Positions 1 through 7,909 of a stretch of DNA of 64,000 nt are shown here, in pieces (within the stretch, counting starts at the first letter, position 1; the number at the start of each line of letters is the position of its first letter). Origin of the DNA: Alphaproteobacteria bacterium (GTDB lineage Bacteria > Pseudomonadota > Alphaproteobacteria > Rhizobiales > Rhizobiaceae); NCBI GenBank assembly GCA_024742485.1, contig JANSYK010000002.1:868001-932000 (forward strand), given 5' to 3'. Under the pieces are notes generated by a model. It ran no database searches. It saw only the letters and a program-made list of their open reading frames with translations, and was not told the DNA's origin. The translations under genes were made by a program, and so were the position numbers.

Positions 1-1065
1 GGCCTTGAATGTGGTGAGCACAGGGGCGCCGATTTTTTCGGCAAAAGCAATCACGTCATCGCGCGCATGTACGGCGCCGTGACCGATGATGATAATGGGT
101 CGCCTTGCACGATTGATCATGTCGGTGGCCGCATCGATGTCACCATCGGACGGCTTGATGGCAGTGTCACCCATGCGCCCCTTCGGACCACGCGGTTTGG
201 CCTTGCTCGGCTGCGTCTGAACATCGTCGGGGAAAATCAGATGGGCGACATCCCGCTCGACAATTGCATTCTTGCAGGCCAGGGACATCAACTCGGTGTG
301 TTTTGAGGTCGACAGGACGGTCTGTGAAAAGCGGGAAACCGCATCAAAGGCCGATTTCAGATCGATGTCCTGAAAAGCGCCGGGGCCGAAAACCTGGGTT
401 TGGACCTGACCGGTCAGTGCAAGCACGGGTGCCCGGTCGACCTTGGCGTCCCACATTCCCGTCAAGAGATTGGTTGCACCCGGCCCGGCGATAGTGACGC
501 AGGCCGCCGGCTGTCCGGTTAGCTTGCCATAGGCGGATGCGGCAAAGGCAGCGGCCCCCTCATGACGGATGCCATAGTAGGAGAGCTTGCCGTCCTGTGC
601 CGCCAGGCGAAGGGAATCCGCGAGCCCCAGATTGGAATGGCCGACCATGCCGAATATGCTCTTGACGCCCCAATTGATCATGGTGTCCGTCATCGCATCG
701 GTCACTGTCCGTTCGCGCTCCGGCTCCGGTTCAACCCCGATGAAGATATCTTCTCCGCGAATCTCTACGGGATAGAGCGTCTGGCCGGTATCCTTATGGC
801 CGCCGGGGGGTGCGCCGGTCAGCGGATCGAAATCCCAGCCGTGCCATGGGCAGCGGATCCAGCACTGACCTTCCACACCCCGTTCGATGGAACCCTCACC
901 AAGCGGACCGCCCTGATGCGGACAGTGATTGTCCATGGCCGCCCACTGACCATCGAAATGCGAAAGGCAGATCGAGATGTTGCGCGCGGTAACTGTTTTG
1001 ACGCGCCCTTCGGGAAGGTCCGCCGTGACCCCGACATTCACCCATTCCAGTGTGTCATTGCTCAT
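1..1065 (-). CDS. Rieske [2Fe-2S]-TPP-dependent enzyme fusion (3' end outside window)
   Basis: Read from ATG at 1065 down to base 1: 355 codons without a stop, the C-terminus being cut off by the window. Residues 1-110 form a Rieske ferredoxin-like domain with ligands C48/H50 (CPH) and C72/H75 (CPWH). From about 120 the protein continues as the N-terminal domain of a thiamine-pyrophosphate enzyme of the acetolactate synthase/pyruvate oxidase family, with the TPP-activating glutamate at E169 (HEGAAAFAA) and the GPGATNL segment, then the start of the central domain. A CGGAGA ribosome site lies 6 bases before the ATG. It is the third gene of an operon, 29 bp after the Rieske-FMN gene. The reaction is unknown. 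By family it should decarboxylate or ligate a 2-keto acid, and the Rieske centre suggests electron transfer from or to the TPP adduct, which is inference. Confidence 0.85.
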   Translation of the reverse strand, partial: MSNDTLEWVNVGVTADLPEGRVKTVTARNISICLSHFDGQWAAMDNHCPHQGGPLGEGSIERGVEGQCWIRCPWHGWDFDPLTGAPPGGHKDTGQTLYPVEIRGEDIFIGVEPEPERERTVTDAMTDTMINWGVKSIFGMVGHSNLGLADSLRLAAQDGKLSYYGIRHEGAAAFAASAYGKLTGQPAACVTIAGPGATNLLTGMWDAKVDRAPVLALTGQVQTQVFGPGAFQDIDLKSAFDAVSRFSQTVLSTSKHTELMSLACKNAIVERDVAHLIFPDDVQTQPSKAKPRGPKGRMGDTAIKPSDGDIDAATDMINRARRPIIIIGHGAVHARDDVIAFAEKIGAPVLTTFKA

Positions 1066-1094
1066 TTTCAAATCTCCGAATGCAGTGTTTGTGA

Positions 1095-2705
1095 TCAGGC
1101 GACGCCGCCAAAGGAGATGCCTGACAGGGCGGCCATCTCCTTTTTCCAGGTTGTCAGATCGTCGATGTTGAACTTCGAGAGGTGATCGTGGCCGCAGGCA
1201 CGGGCCATCACCTGCATGAGTTCGACCGACGCCTCAAAGAAGTTGGTGAGACGTTCAGCGGACTTTTCGACCACGATACGGCTGATGAGGTGGGGTTTCT
1301 GCGTGGCGATGCCCACCGGACAATTGTTGGTGTGACAGGCGCGCATGGCAATGCAGCCGATCGCCTGCATTGCCGCATTGGACACGGCGACGGCGTCGGC
1401 GCCAAGTGCCAGGGCCTTGATGAAATCCGCCGGTTTTCTCAGCCCGCCGGTGATCACCAGCGTCACATCCGACCGGTCGGCCGAATCGAGATGGCGCCGT
1501 GCACGGGCAAGGGCCGGGATGGTTGGAACCGAGATGTTGTCGCGAAAGATGATCGGCGCGGCACCGGTGCCGCCGCCGCGGCCATCAAGGATGATATAGT
1601 CGACACCGACGGCCAGTGCGGCGTCGATGTCCCTTTCCACGTGCTGGGCAGAGAGCTTGTAGCCGATGGGAATGCCGCCCGTGCGATCGCGGACCTCATC
1701 GGCGAATTCCCTGATCTGGCTGGCCTTGGTCCAGTCGGGAAAACGCGGCGGCGAGATGGCGGCCTCGCCTTCCTCAAGACCACGCACTGCTGCGATCTTG
1801 CCCTTGACCTTCGGGCCAGGCAGATGCCCGCCGGTGCCGGTCTTTGCCCCCTGACCGCCTTTGAAATGGAAAGCCTGGACACTCGCCAGCTTCTCCCATT
1901 CGAAACCGAAACGGGCCGACGCGAGTTCGTAGAAGTAACGCGAATTTTCGGCCTGTTCCTCCGGCAGCATGCCGCCTTCTCCAGAACAGATGCCCGTGCC
2001 GGCGAGCTCGGCCCCGCGCGCCAGCGCCACTTTGGCGGGTTCTGACAGAGCGCCAAAACTCATGTCGGAAACGAACAGGGGGATTTTCAGCGTCAGCGGT
2101 TTCTGTGCATTGGGCCCGATCACCACATCCGTGCCGACCGGATCGTCATCAAGCAGCGGCATCCGGTCAAGTTGCGCAGTCAATAGCTGAATATCATCCC
2201 AATCCGGCAATTGTGTTCTGGGAACGCCCATGGCATCGACCTGGCCGTGATGGCCCGTTCTTTTCAGACCGGAACGCGCATATCCCTGGATCAGCCCGTT
2301 ATAGGGTTCTTCTTCCGTGCCATGGCCCGTATCGGCATAGACACCCAGATAGGCTTTACGGTTGAAGGGTTGCGGATTTTTCAGTGCCCAGGCGCCGATT
2401 TCATCTTCATCGACCAGAATCTTGCCGTCGTCGACCCAACTGGAGAATTTCGGAAGTGCCTCTTCATTCGCGTATTGGGAAACGCCCGAATCCAGACGAT
2501 AATCCCAATAGTGGACGCCGCAGATGAGGTTTTTTCCGCGCACAAATCCATCGGCCATCAGCGCACCGCGATGCAGACACCGCCCATAAAAAACGGAAAT
2601 CTCGTCGTCAATGCGGACGATGACCAGGTCCACTTCGCCCACCAGTGCATGTTCCGGTTTGCGGTCGGCAATGGCATCGTAATCGGCAATGGCTGTTTTC
2701 TTCAT
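1095..2705 (-). CDS. Rieske domain-FMN glutamate synthase-like oxidoreductase
   Basis: The protein has 536 residues. Residues 1-80 are a Rieske domain with C43/H45 and C62/H65 as cluster ligands. From about 150 to the end it is the FMN-binding central domain of glutamate synthase (Glu_synthase/GltB2 type), including the glycine-rich FMN/phosphate stretch DGRGGGTGAAP. C451-x5-C457-x4-C462 matches the [3Fe-4S] ligands of glutamate synthases. There is no glutamine amidotransferase domain, so classical GOGAT activity is not implied. The ATG at 2705 overlaps the stop of the upstream antiporter gene (ATGA). A longer upstream reading frame exists but lies inside the antiporter gene. Likely a flavin/Fe-S oxidoreductase passing electrons between a Rieske donor and FMN; substrate unknown. 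It may share an electron partner with the downstream Rieske-TPP protein. Confidence 0.88.
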   Translation of the reverse strand: MKKTAIADYDAIADRKPEHALVGEVDLVIVRIDDEISVFYGRCLHRGALMADGFVRGKNLICGVHYWDYRLDSGVSQYANEEALPKFSSWVDDGKILVDEDEIGAWALKNPQPFNRKAYLGVYADTGHGTEEEPYNGLIQGYARSGLKRTGHHGQVDAMGVPRTQLPDWDDIQLLTAQLDRMPLLDDDPVGTDVVIGPNAQKPLTLKIPLFVSDMSFGALSEPAKVALARGAELAGTGICSGEGGMLPEEQAENSRYFYELASARFGFEWEKLASVQAFHFKGGQGAKTGTGGHLPGPKVKGKIAAVRGLEEGEAAISPPRFPDWTKASQIREFADEVRDRTGGIPIGYKLSAQHVERDIDAALAVGVDYIILDGRGGGTGAAPIIFRDNISVPTIPALARARRHLDSADRSDVTLVITGGLRKPADFIKALALGADAVAVSNAAMQAIGCIAMRACHTNNCPVGIATQKPHLISRIVVEKSAERLTNFFEASVELMQVMARACGHDHLSKFNIDDLTTWKKEMAALSGISFGGVA

Positions 2706-3982
2706 CTCTTGTCCCCGGTCTGTGATGATTGGAATGTTTCGTGGGTCCTCAGCGGCTTGGCCGAAGCTTCGACAGGCTCGATCTCTGCGCAGTCTCCCAT
2801 TTCGCTCACGCGAGCGGCGTACCAGCGGGCACCCGGCGCGGCTGAGATGCCGTGGACGAGCGCGCTGATCCACACCGCATTGATCGCCAGCATCAGGATG
2901 GGTTCGGCCAGAGCGTGATCGATCTTCGGCACGACGAGCAGTGCGAACAGCGCTGTCGCCAGACCGCGCGGGCCGAACCATCCAAAGAACAACCGGGTCA
3001 TCGGCGAGGCATCGGTTCCGATCAGCGAAATCCAGATTGCCAATGGCCGCACCACCAGCAGGCTGAGACCGATTATTGCCAGGCTTCGCAGGTCGAGATG
3101 GTCCAGTGCTTCCGGCACCAGGGCGAGCCCCAGCAGAAAGAACGCGCCCCAGGTCAGCAATTGCCCTTCGCTCTCGGTAAATTCGTAGACGAATTTGCAC
3201 CGGCCCTTGACCACATGGCCGAAGGACAGCCCGGCAACAAAAGCGGCAATGAATCCGTTGCCGTCTATCAGCGTTGCAGCCAGATAGGATGCGCCGGCAA
3301 GTGCAATGGCGCCAACACCCTCGAACGTATCGGATGTGGACTGTTTTCGCTTTGCCCAGATCAGGATCGTGCCGCCGACATATCCGGCGATAACTCCGGC
3401 AAGCGGTCCAAGCAGCAGTTGCTTCGCGCCGAATGCGAGCCATCCGGCATTGCTGCGATCCATCGATTCGGCGGCAAGGCTCGCAAACAGCAGGACCGCC
3501 GGAAGCGCCAACCCGTCATTGAGTCCGCTTTCCACCGTCAGGGCCCGCCGTGGCCGTTCCGGCACTGCTGGATTCGTCACCACTGCCTGTCCGAGCGCCG
3601 CGTCCGTCGGTGCCAGAATGGCCGCCACCAGCACGACGGCGAAGATCGGCCAGCCAGGAAGCAGTGGGGCAAGCGCGATCGTTCCGAAGAGCAGCGACAG
3701 GGGCAGGCCGATCACCAGCATTCGCACGGGCCAGACATGTCTCTTGCGCAAGGTGGCCAGGTCGATCTGGGCTGCATCAAGAAACAACAGGACGATCAAG
3801 GCGATTTCAGCGACCAGATGCAGGGTACTTTCGGCGCCCTCGCTCGACATGAGACCAGTTTCGGACAGCAAAAATCCGAATCCGATGAACAGCATTGGAG
3901 CGGTCAGGACCGTTGACGACAGGCGATTCGCGACCATCGAAAAGGCCACGGTAAACAATGCAAGCAGCAGCAGGCCCATCAT
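2702..3982 (-). CDS. Cation:proton antiporter, CPA1/NhaP-like
   Basis: A 426-residue membrane protein with about 11-12 hydrophobic segments beginning right at the N-terminus (MMGLLLLALFTVAF). The signatures APTDAALG and ESGLNDG are those of the Na+(K+)/H+ antiporter fold, the aspartates being the usual ion and proton binding residues. The start is placed at the methionine pair at 3982; an in-frame ATG at 4015 would add 11 polar residues. The gene is first in the operon and overlaps the next by 4 bases, so translation is probably coupled. Coupling of an antiporter to two Rieske-fused enzymes suggests that their chemistry changes cytoplasmic pH or cation balance, or that the set belongs to a stress response; this is inference. 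Confidence 0.85.
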   Translation of the reverse strand: MMGLLLLALFTVAFSMVANRLSSTVLTAPMLFIGFGFLLSETGLMSSEGAESTLHLVAEIALIVLLFLDAAQIDLATLRKRHVWPVRMLVIGLPLSLLFGTIALAPLLPGWPIFAVVLVAAILAPTDAALGQAVVTNPAVPERPRRALTVESGLNDGLALPAVLLFASLAAESMDRSNAGWLAFGAKQLLLGPLAGVIAGYVGGTILIWAKRKQSTSDTFEGVGAIALAGASYLAATLIDGNGFIAAFVAGLSFGHVVKGRCKFVYEFTESEGQLLTWGAFFLLGLALVPEALDHLDLRSLAIIGLSLLVVRPLAIWISLIGTDASPMTRLFFGWFGPRGLATALFALLVVPKIDHALAEPILMLAINAVWISALVHGISAAPGARWYAARVSEMGDCAEIEPVEASAKPLRTHETFQSSQTGDKR

Positions 3983-4120
3983 GTTCCCATCTTTGTTTCG
4001 TTCCAGCGCCGGCATTCTTGCGCACCGACACCCTTTCGCCAGAGGGTGGCGACTTCTTGTCAGATGCCAAGGGCCCCAATAAGGTTACAACCGGTTGACC
4101 GAATACCGAAACACTCATTC

Positions 4121-4750
4121 ATGGGATGCGGATTGGAAGCTGACGGCAAATCATCAATCGGAACGACCATCGACGATGATGCCGTGATTACCTTGAAAGC
4201 CGGGGAGCCGCGTTCGACGGAACGGTTTGTGCGCCTCCATGTCGGCTGGATGCTTGCTGTCGCGACCAGGATTGTCCGCGATCCCCACCATGCGGAAGAC
4301 GCAGTGCAGAACGCCTTCGCGAACATATTCGACAAGATCGATGAGTTTGGCGGCCGCTCGGCGCTGAAGACCTGGATGCATCGGATCGTCGTCAATGAGA
4401 GCCTGATGCTGCTACGCAAGATCAAACGGACGGATACGGTCTCCATCGATGACCTTCAGCCGGAATTCGATGCCAACGGGTGCCGGTTCGAAGACCATTG
4501 GGCGGCTCCGAATACACCCGAAGCCCTGCTGCTTCAATCCGACATGCGCGCCCAGGTAATGGGACAGATCGATCTCTTGCCCGACACCTATCGTATCATT
4601 CTGGTGCTGCGGGACATCGAAGAGCTGACGACGCGGGAGGTGGCCGAGGCGCTGGAGATCAGCGAAGCCAATGTGAAGGTGCGATTGCACCGGGCGCGCG
4701 CCGCATTGAAACGGTTGTTGGAACCGCTGGTGAAAGGGCAGGGCCTATGA
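4121..4750 (+). CDS. ECF-type RNA polymerase sigma factor
   Basis: About 209 residues from ATG 4121; an in-frame ATG at 4046 would give 234. Region 2 is seen in HVGWMLAVATRIVRDPHHAEDAVQNAF and the following helix with LKTWMHRIVVNESL. Region 4 is the helix-turn-helix LTTREVAEALEISEANVKVRLHRARAAL near the C-terminus. No extra C-terminal domain is present. The gene overlaps the downstream anti-sigma gene by 4 bases (ATGA), the usual arrangement for a sigma/anti-sigma pair controlled by protein-protein binding. It is divergent from the Rieske/antiporter operon, whose first gene starts about 140 bp away, so it may control that operon. No target promoter could be assigned from the sequence. Confidence 0.9.
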   Translation: MGCGLEADGKSSIGTTIDDDAVITLKAGEPRSTERFVRLHVGWMLAVATRIVRDPHHAEDAVQNAFANIFDKIDEFGGRSALKTWMHRIVVNESLMLLRKIKRTDTVSIDDLQPEFDANGCRFEDHWAAPNTPEALLLQSDMRAQVMGQIDLLPDTYRIILVLRDIEELTTREVAEALEISEANVKVRLHRARAALKRLLEPLVKGQGL

Positions 4751-5058
4751 GCAAAGCCGGGCAAGAACCGATCCGCCGCAGGCGCCGGCTGCACGGCATG
4801 ATGTTCAGATTGCCGTTGATGATCACCTGTGAGGCCTTCGAGGATTTCATTCTGGCGTATCTGGAGGGAGACCTGAACGCGCGGCAGACATTCGTTTTCG
4901 AACTGCATCTCAAACTGTGTCGTGAGTGCCGGGACTACCTAGATGCCTACAGAAAGGCGTTGGAACTTGCGAAGGCCTGCGGCAGCGATGAGGCCGCGGT
5001 GCTGCAAAAGGTGCCGGAGGACCTTGTTGCGGCCGTCCTTGCTGCGCGTGATTGCTGA
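4747..5058 (+). CDS. Zinc-binding anti-sigma factor (putative)
   Basis: A 103-residue protein whose start overlaps the sigma-factor stop. It holds the zinc-finger anti-sigma signature: C-E-A-F-E-D-F-I followed by H-x3-C-x2-C (HLKLCREC), the ZAS/zf-HC2 motif that binds Zn and clamps the sigma factor. There is no transmembrane segment, so this is a cytosolic, RsrA- or ChrR-like regulator rather than a membrane sensor. Such soluble Cys/His anti-sigmas usually release sigma on oxidation or metal change; the signal here is not known. The C-terminal half is short and helical with no extra sensor domain. It converges on glmS with only 3 bases between stops. Confidence 0.82.
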   Translation: MSKAGQEPIRRRRRLHGMMFRLPLMITCEAFEDFILAYLEGDLNARQTFVFELHLKLCRECRDYLDAYRKALELAKACGSDEAAVLQKVPEDLVAAVLAARDC

Positions 5059-5061
5059 ACC

Positions 5062-6879
5062 TCATTCCACCGTGACACTTTTCGCCAGATTGCGCGGCTG
5101 ATCGATATCACGCTCAAGAATAAGGGCGCAGCGATAGGCCATGATCTGCAGGGCGACACCCAAAAGGATGGGATCGAGTTCAGGCACGCTTTTCGGCACG
5201 ACCACGTGATGGTCCGCCGCCGCGCAAACCACCCCCGGATGGGTCAGTGCAATCACCGGACCCTTGCGGGCGTGGACCTCGGCGATGGATGACAGATTCT
5301 TGTCGAGCAGCGCGTCATCGGGCAGCACGGCGACCACCGGTGTCTCCGGAGTCACCAGCGCCAGCGGACCGTGTTTGAGCTCGGAAGCCGGATAGGCTTC
5401 CGCATGGATATAGCTGACCTCTTTCAATTTCAGTGCCCCTTCCTGGGCCACGGGAAAGCCAAGACCTCGGCCGATGAAATACATGTCGCGCGCTTTGGCG
5501 CAGAACGTGGCGGCGGTTTCGATGGCAGCCGTGTCATCGAGGATTTGTCGAATCTGCTCCGGCAGCGCCTGCAGGGCCTTGATCAGTTTTTCACCCGCGG
5601 TCGGCGCCAGATCCCGTATGCGTCCGAAGTAAAGGCCCAGCAGCGCAAATCCGACGAGGGTCGACGTGAAGGTTTTGGTTGATACGACCGAGATCTCCGG
5701 TCCGGCATGCAGATACAGACCGCCATCGCAGGCACGGGCGATTGTGGATCCCACCGCATTGATGATGCCGATGACACGCCCGCCCTTGCGCTTGATCTCC
5801 TCGACCGCCATCAGCGTGTCGAGCGTTTCGCCGGACTGGCTGACGGCAATGTAGAGCGTGCCCGGTTCGATCACCGGATTGCGATAGCGAAACTCCGAAG
5901 CCGGTTCCGCCGATGCCGGAATGCGCGCCAGCTGTTCGATGACATAGGCGCCGTTGCAGGCGGAGATATAGGCCGATCCGCAGCCCAGGATCTTGATCCT
6001 CTCAATGTCGATCAGTTCACGCGGGGTCAGGTTCAGGCCACCGAAATGGGCGCTGTTGAACCGCAGGTCGAGCCTCCCCTGTAGCATCCGCTCGACGGCG
6101 TCGGGCTGTTCGGCAATTTCCTTGACCATGAAGTGTTCATGGGCGCCCTTGTCGTAGTCATCCTGCGCGACCGGCGCGGTCACCGGTGTCTTGTGCACAG
6201 GTGCGGCATCCAGTGTGCTGGTTTCAAATCCTTCCGCCGTCACCGTGGCGACTTCACCGTCGTTCAGATAGACCACCTGCTGGGTATGCCGCACCAGAGC
6301 TGCGGCATCCGAGGCGACGAACATTTCACGATTGCCGACCCCGACAATCACCGGGCTGCCATTGCGGGCCACGATGATCTGGTCCGGCTGGTCGCCGGCG
6401 ATAACGGCGACGCCATAGGCGCCCTGAATGCGCCGCAAAGCGCTGCGGACTGCGTCTGCCAGGTTCGGGGCGTCCGATTGGGCGATGAGGTGAGCAAGGA
6501 CTTCGGTGTCGGTATCCGAACGAAAGACGACGCCGGAGGCTTCGAGCTCCGCCTTCAGAGCCGGAGCGTTTTCGATAATGCCGTTGTGGACGACGGCGAT
6601 CCGCTCGGCTCCGTCCGGGTGCGGATGAGCGTTGACATCGGATGGCTCGCCATGGGTCGCCCAGCGTGTGTGAGCGATGCCGATCTGTCCCTTCGGTTGC
6701 TCCGGCAGGATTGCCTCGAGCGCCTGGACCTTGCCCTGTGCCTTGAAGAGCTTCAGTTTTTTGGAGCGGGCCAGCGCGATTCCGGCAGAATCGTAACCGC
6801 GATACTCAAGCCGCTTGAGGCCCTCCATCAGGATTGGCGCAGCATCCTGGCGCCCGACATATCCGACAATTCCACACAT
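5062..6879 (-). CDS. glmS: Glutamine-fructose-6-phosphate aminotransferase (isomerizing)
   Basis: A 605-residue protein with the start set at ATG 6879, because the enzyme needs Cys at position 2 (MCGIVGYVG) as the N-terminal nucleophile of the class II glutamine amidotransferase domain. The upstream in-frame ATG at 6897 would bury it. The amidotransferase domain (about 1-220) has HTRWATHG and HNGIIEN. Two SIS sugar-isomerase domains follow, with CGSAY, VSQSGETLDT, STKTFTSTL, ELKHGPLAL, and the family C-terminus LAKSVTVE. It makes glucosamine-6-phosphate for peptidoglycan and lipid A. It lies 14 bp after an 87-codon gene, with which it is likely cotranscribed. No glmS ribozyme was seen upstream. 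Confidence 0.97.
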   Translation of the reverse strand: MCGIVGYVGRQDAAPILMEGLKRLEYRGYDSAGIALARSKKLKLFKAQGKVQALEAILPEQPKGQIGIAHTRWATHGEPSDVNAHPHPDGAERIAVVHNGIIENAPALKAELEASGVVFRSDTDTEVLAHLIAQSDAPNLADAVRSALRRIQGAYGVAVIAGDQPDQIIVARNGSPVIVGVGNREMFVASDAAALVRHTQQVVYLNDGEVATVTAEGFETSTLDAAPVHKTPVTAPVAQDDYDKGAHEHFMVKEIAEQPDAVERMLQGRLDLRFNSAHFGGLNLTPRELIDIERIKILGCGSAYISACNGAYVIEQLARIPASAEPASEFRYRNPVIEPGTLYIAVSQSGETLDTLMAVEEIKRKGGRVIGIINAVGSTIARACDGGLYLHAGPEISVVSTKTFTSTLVGFALLGLYFGRIRDLAPTAGEKLIKALQALPEQIRQILDDTAAIETAATFCAKARDMYFIGRGLGFPVAQEGALKLKEVSYIHAEAYPASELKHGPLALVTPETPVVAVLPDDALLDKNLSSIAEVHARKGPVIALTHPGVVCAAADHHVVVPKSVPELDPILLGVALQIMAYRCALILERDIDQPRNLAKSVTVE

Positions 6880-6893
6880 GCGCTTTGCTCCGC

Positions 6894-7157
6894 TCAACCA
6901 TAAACAATGCGCCGCAACTGCCGCGCACTAAAAGGATTGGCGCGGAATCGCCGCGCCTCGATTTCTTTCGACAGACGCTCGAATATGACCGGGTTTGTGA
7001 GCCGATCCGCCTGTAATTCCAGATGCCGGCGCACAACGAATTGTTCGGCGGTTTCCGAACAATAGGCCGTTACTTCCCGGACCACGCGTCGCGCCTCATC
7101 GCGGTCCAGCCTGGTTGTCTGAACAAGGTGATTGATCAACTCTTCGAGATCATCCAT
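6894..7157 (-). CDS. Small conserved-looking hypothetical protein upstream of glmS
   Basis: An 87-residue, charged, helical protein starting MDDLEELINHLVQ, ending 14 bp before the glmS start. No membrane segment, signal peptide or recognised catalytic motif. It is rich in Arg/Glu and has one Cys (C33). The start at ATG 7157 is preferred: the longer frame upstream (to 7457) runs through the neighbouring gene and an AT-rich gap. Position suggests cotranscription with glmS. I do not recognise the family. It could be a small helical adaptor or regulatory protein. Confidence 0.6.
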   Translation of the reverse strand: MDDLEELINHLVQTTRLDRDEARRVVREVTAYCSETAEQFVVRRHLELQADRLTNPVIFERLSKEIEARRFRANPFSARQLRRIVYG

Positions 7158-7198
7158 GTCCCGTGAATGAACAGAAATTTCCGAAAACGCAATAATTT

Positions 7199-7214
7199 TG
7201 CCCGAATTCGGGCA
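7199..7214. promoter_or_regulatory. 16-bp perfect palindrome upstream of the glmS operon
   Basis: TGCCCGAATTCGGGCA is a perfect 16-bp palindrome 42 bp upstream of the ATG at 7157, in a gap that is more AT-rich than the surroundings. Its placement is compatible with an operator for the small gene-glmS operon; the binding protein is unknown. Confidence 0.4.
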
Positions 7215-7281
7215 GGAAATGCGATGTTTATGGTTAAGAATCGGGTTTTTTAACAGAATTAGTGCTGTCGTGACATCCGGT

Positions 7282-7857
7282 TCAAGGCGCCTGCTCCATT
7301 GGCTGCCAGGGGTGCAGAAGGCGCTGTGGGCTCTGTTCGAATGAGAAAAAGTTGCCGCCGCCGGCCGGTTGGTCGTGGGTTCTGTCGATGGGATATCCGG
7401 CAAGATGGCAAAGCAGCAGAGTGCCGACACCGCCATGACCGACAAAGAGCACGTCACCCGGCTGCTTGCGGTTCAGGACCGTTTCAACCTCACGCACAAT
7501 GCGCCGTTGAGCATCGATCGCCCGCTCCCATCCGCGAACACTTTGCTCGGGTTCGGCAAAGAACCGGTCAGCGACCTGCTCGAAGATGTCGGGGGAGAGA
7601 AATCCGGTCGCCGACCGGTCGTTTTCATGCATGGCGGCGCGAATCTCCACAGCGATATCCAGAGCTTCGGCAATCGGTTCGGCGGTCTCGACAGCCTTGC
7701 ATTCCGAACTGGATACGATCTGTGTTGTTGCCGACAGCCAGCCGGCTTCGCAGAGCGATTTGACGCGGTCTTTTCCGATGTCGCTCAGGCCCCACTGGGG
7801 AACGGGAACGGTGGCATCGATTTGGACCTGTGGATGACTGAGGTAGCGTGCAACCAT
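7282..7857 (-). CDS. Histidine phosphatase superfamily protein
   Basis: A 191-residue member of the phosphoglycerate-mutase-like superfamily. The N-terminal catalytic motif is atypical: instead of RHG it reads YLSHPQV, followed by PVPQWGLSDIG, a pattern of a known bacterial subgroup. The second catalytic histidine is in LFVGHGGVGTLL, and a glutamate-bearing stretch SSSECKAVETAEPIA occupies the usual arginine/glutamate region. It probably hydrolyses a phosphate ester; the substrate is unknown. The gene follows the flavodoxin gene in the same orientation with about 50 bp between them. Confidence 0.82.
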   Translation of the reverse strand: MVARYLSHPQVQIDATVPVPQWGLSDIGKDRVKSLCEAGWLSATTQIVSSSECKAVETAEPIAEALDIAVEIRAAMHENDRSATGFLSPDIFEQVADRFFAEPEQSVRGWERAIDAQRRIVREVETVLNRKQPGDVLFVGHGGVGTLLLCHLAGYPIDRTHDQPAGGGNFFSFEQSPQRLLHPWQPMEQAP

Positions 7858-7909
7858 GCCGGCACGTTAGGGATGGTGCCGGTGGTTTGCAATTGAGGTT
7901 CCTCTGCTT

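Noticed and set aside
1182-2918. Plus-strand frames of 287 and 235 codons
   Set aside because: Antisense to the Rieske-FMN gene, whose cluster and FMN motifs are clear.
6880-7281. Possible glmS ribozyme or leader RNA
   Set aside because: The region upstream of glmS is occupied by an 87-codon gene and a short palindrome; no ribozyme core recognised.
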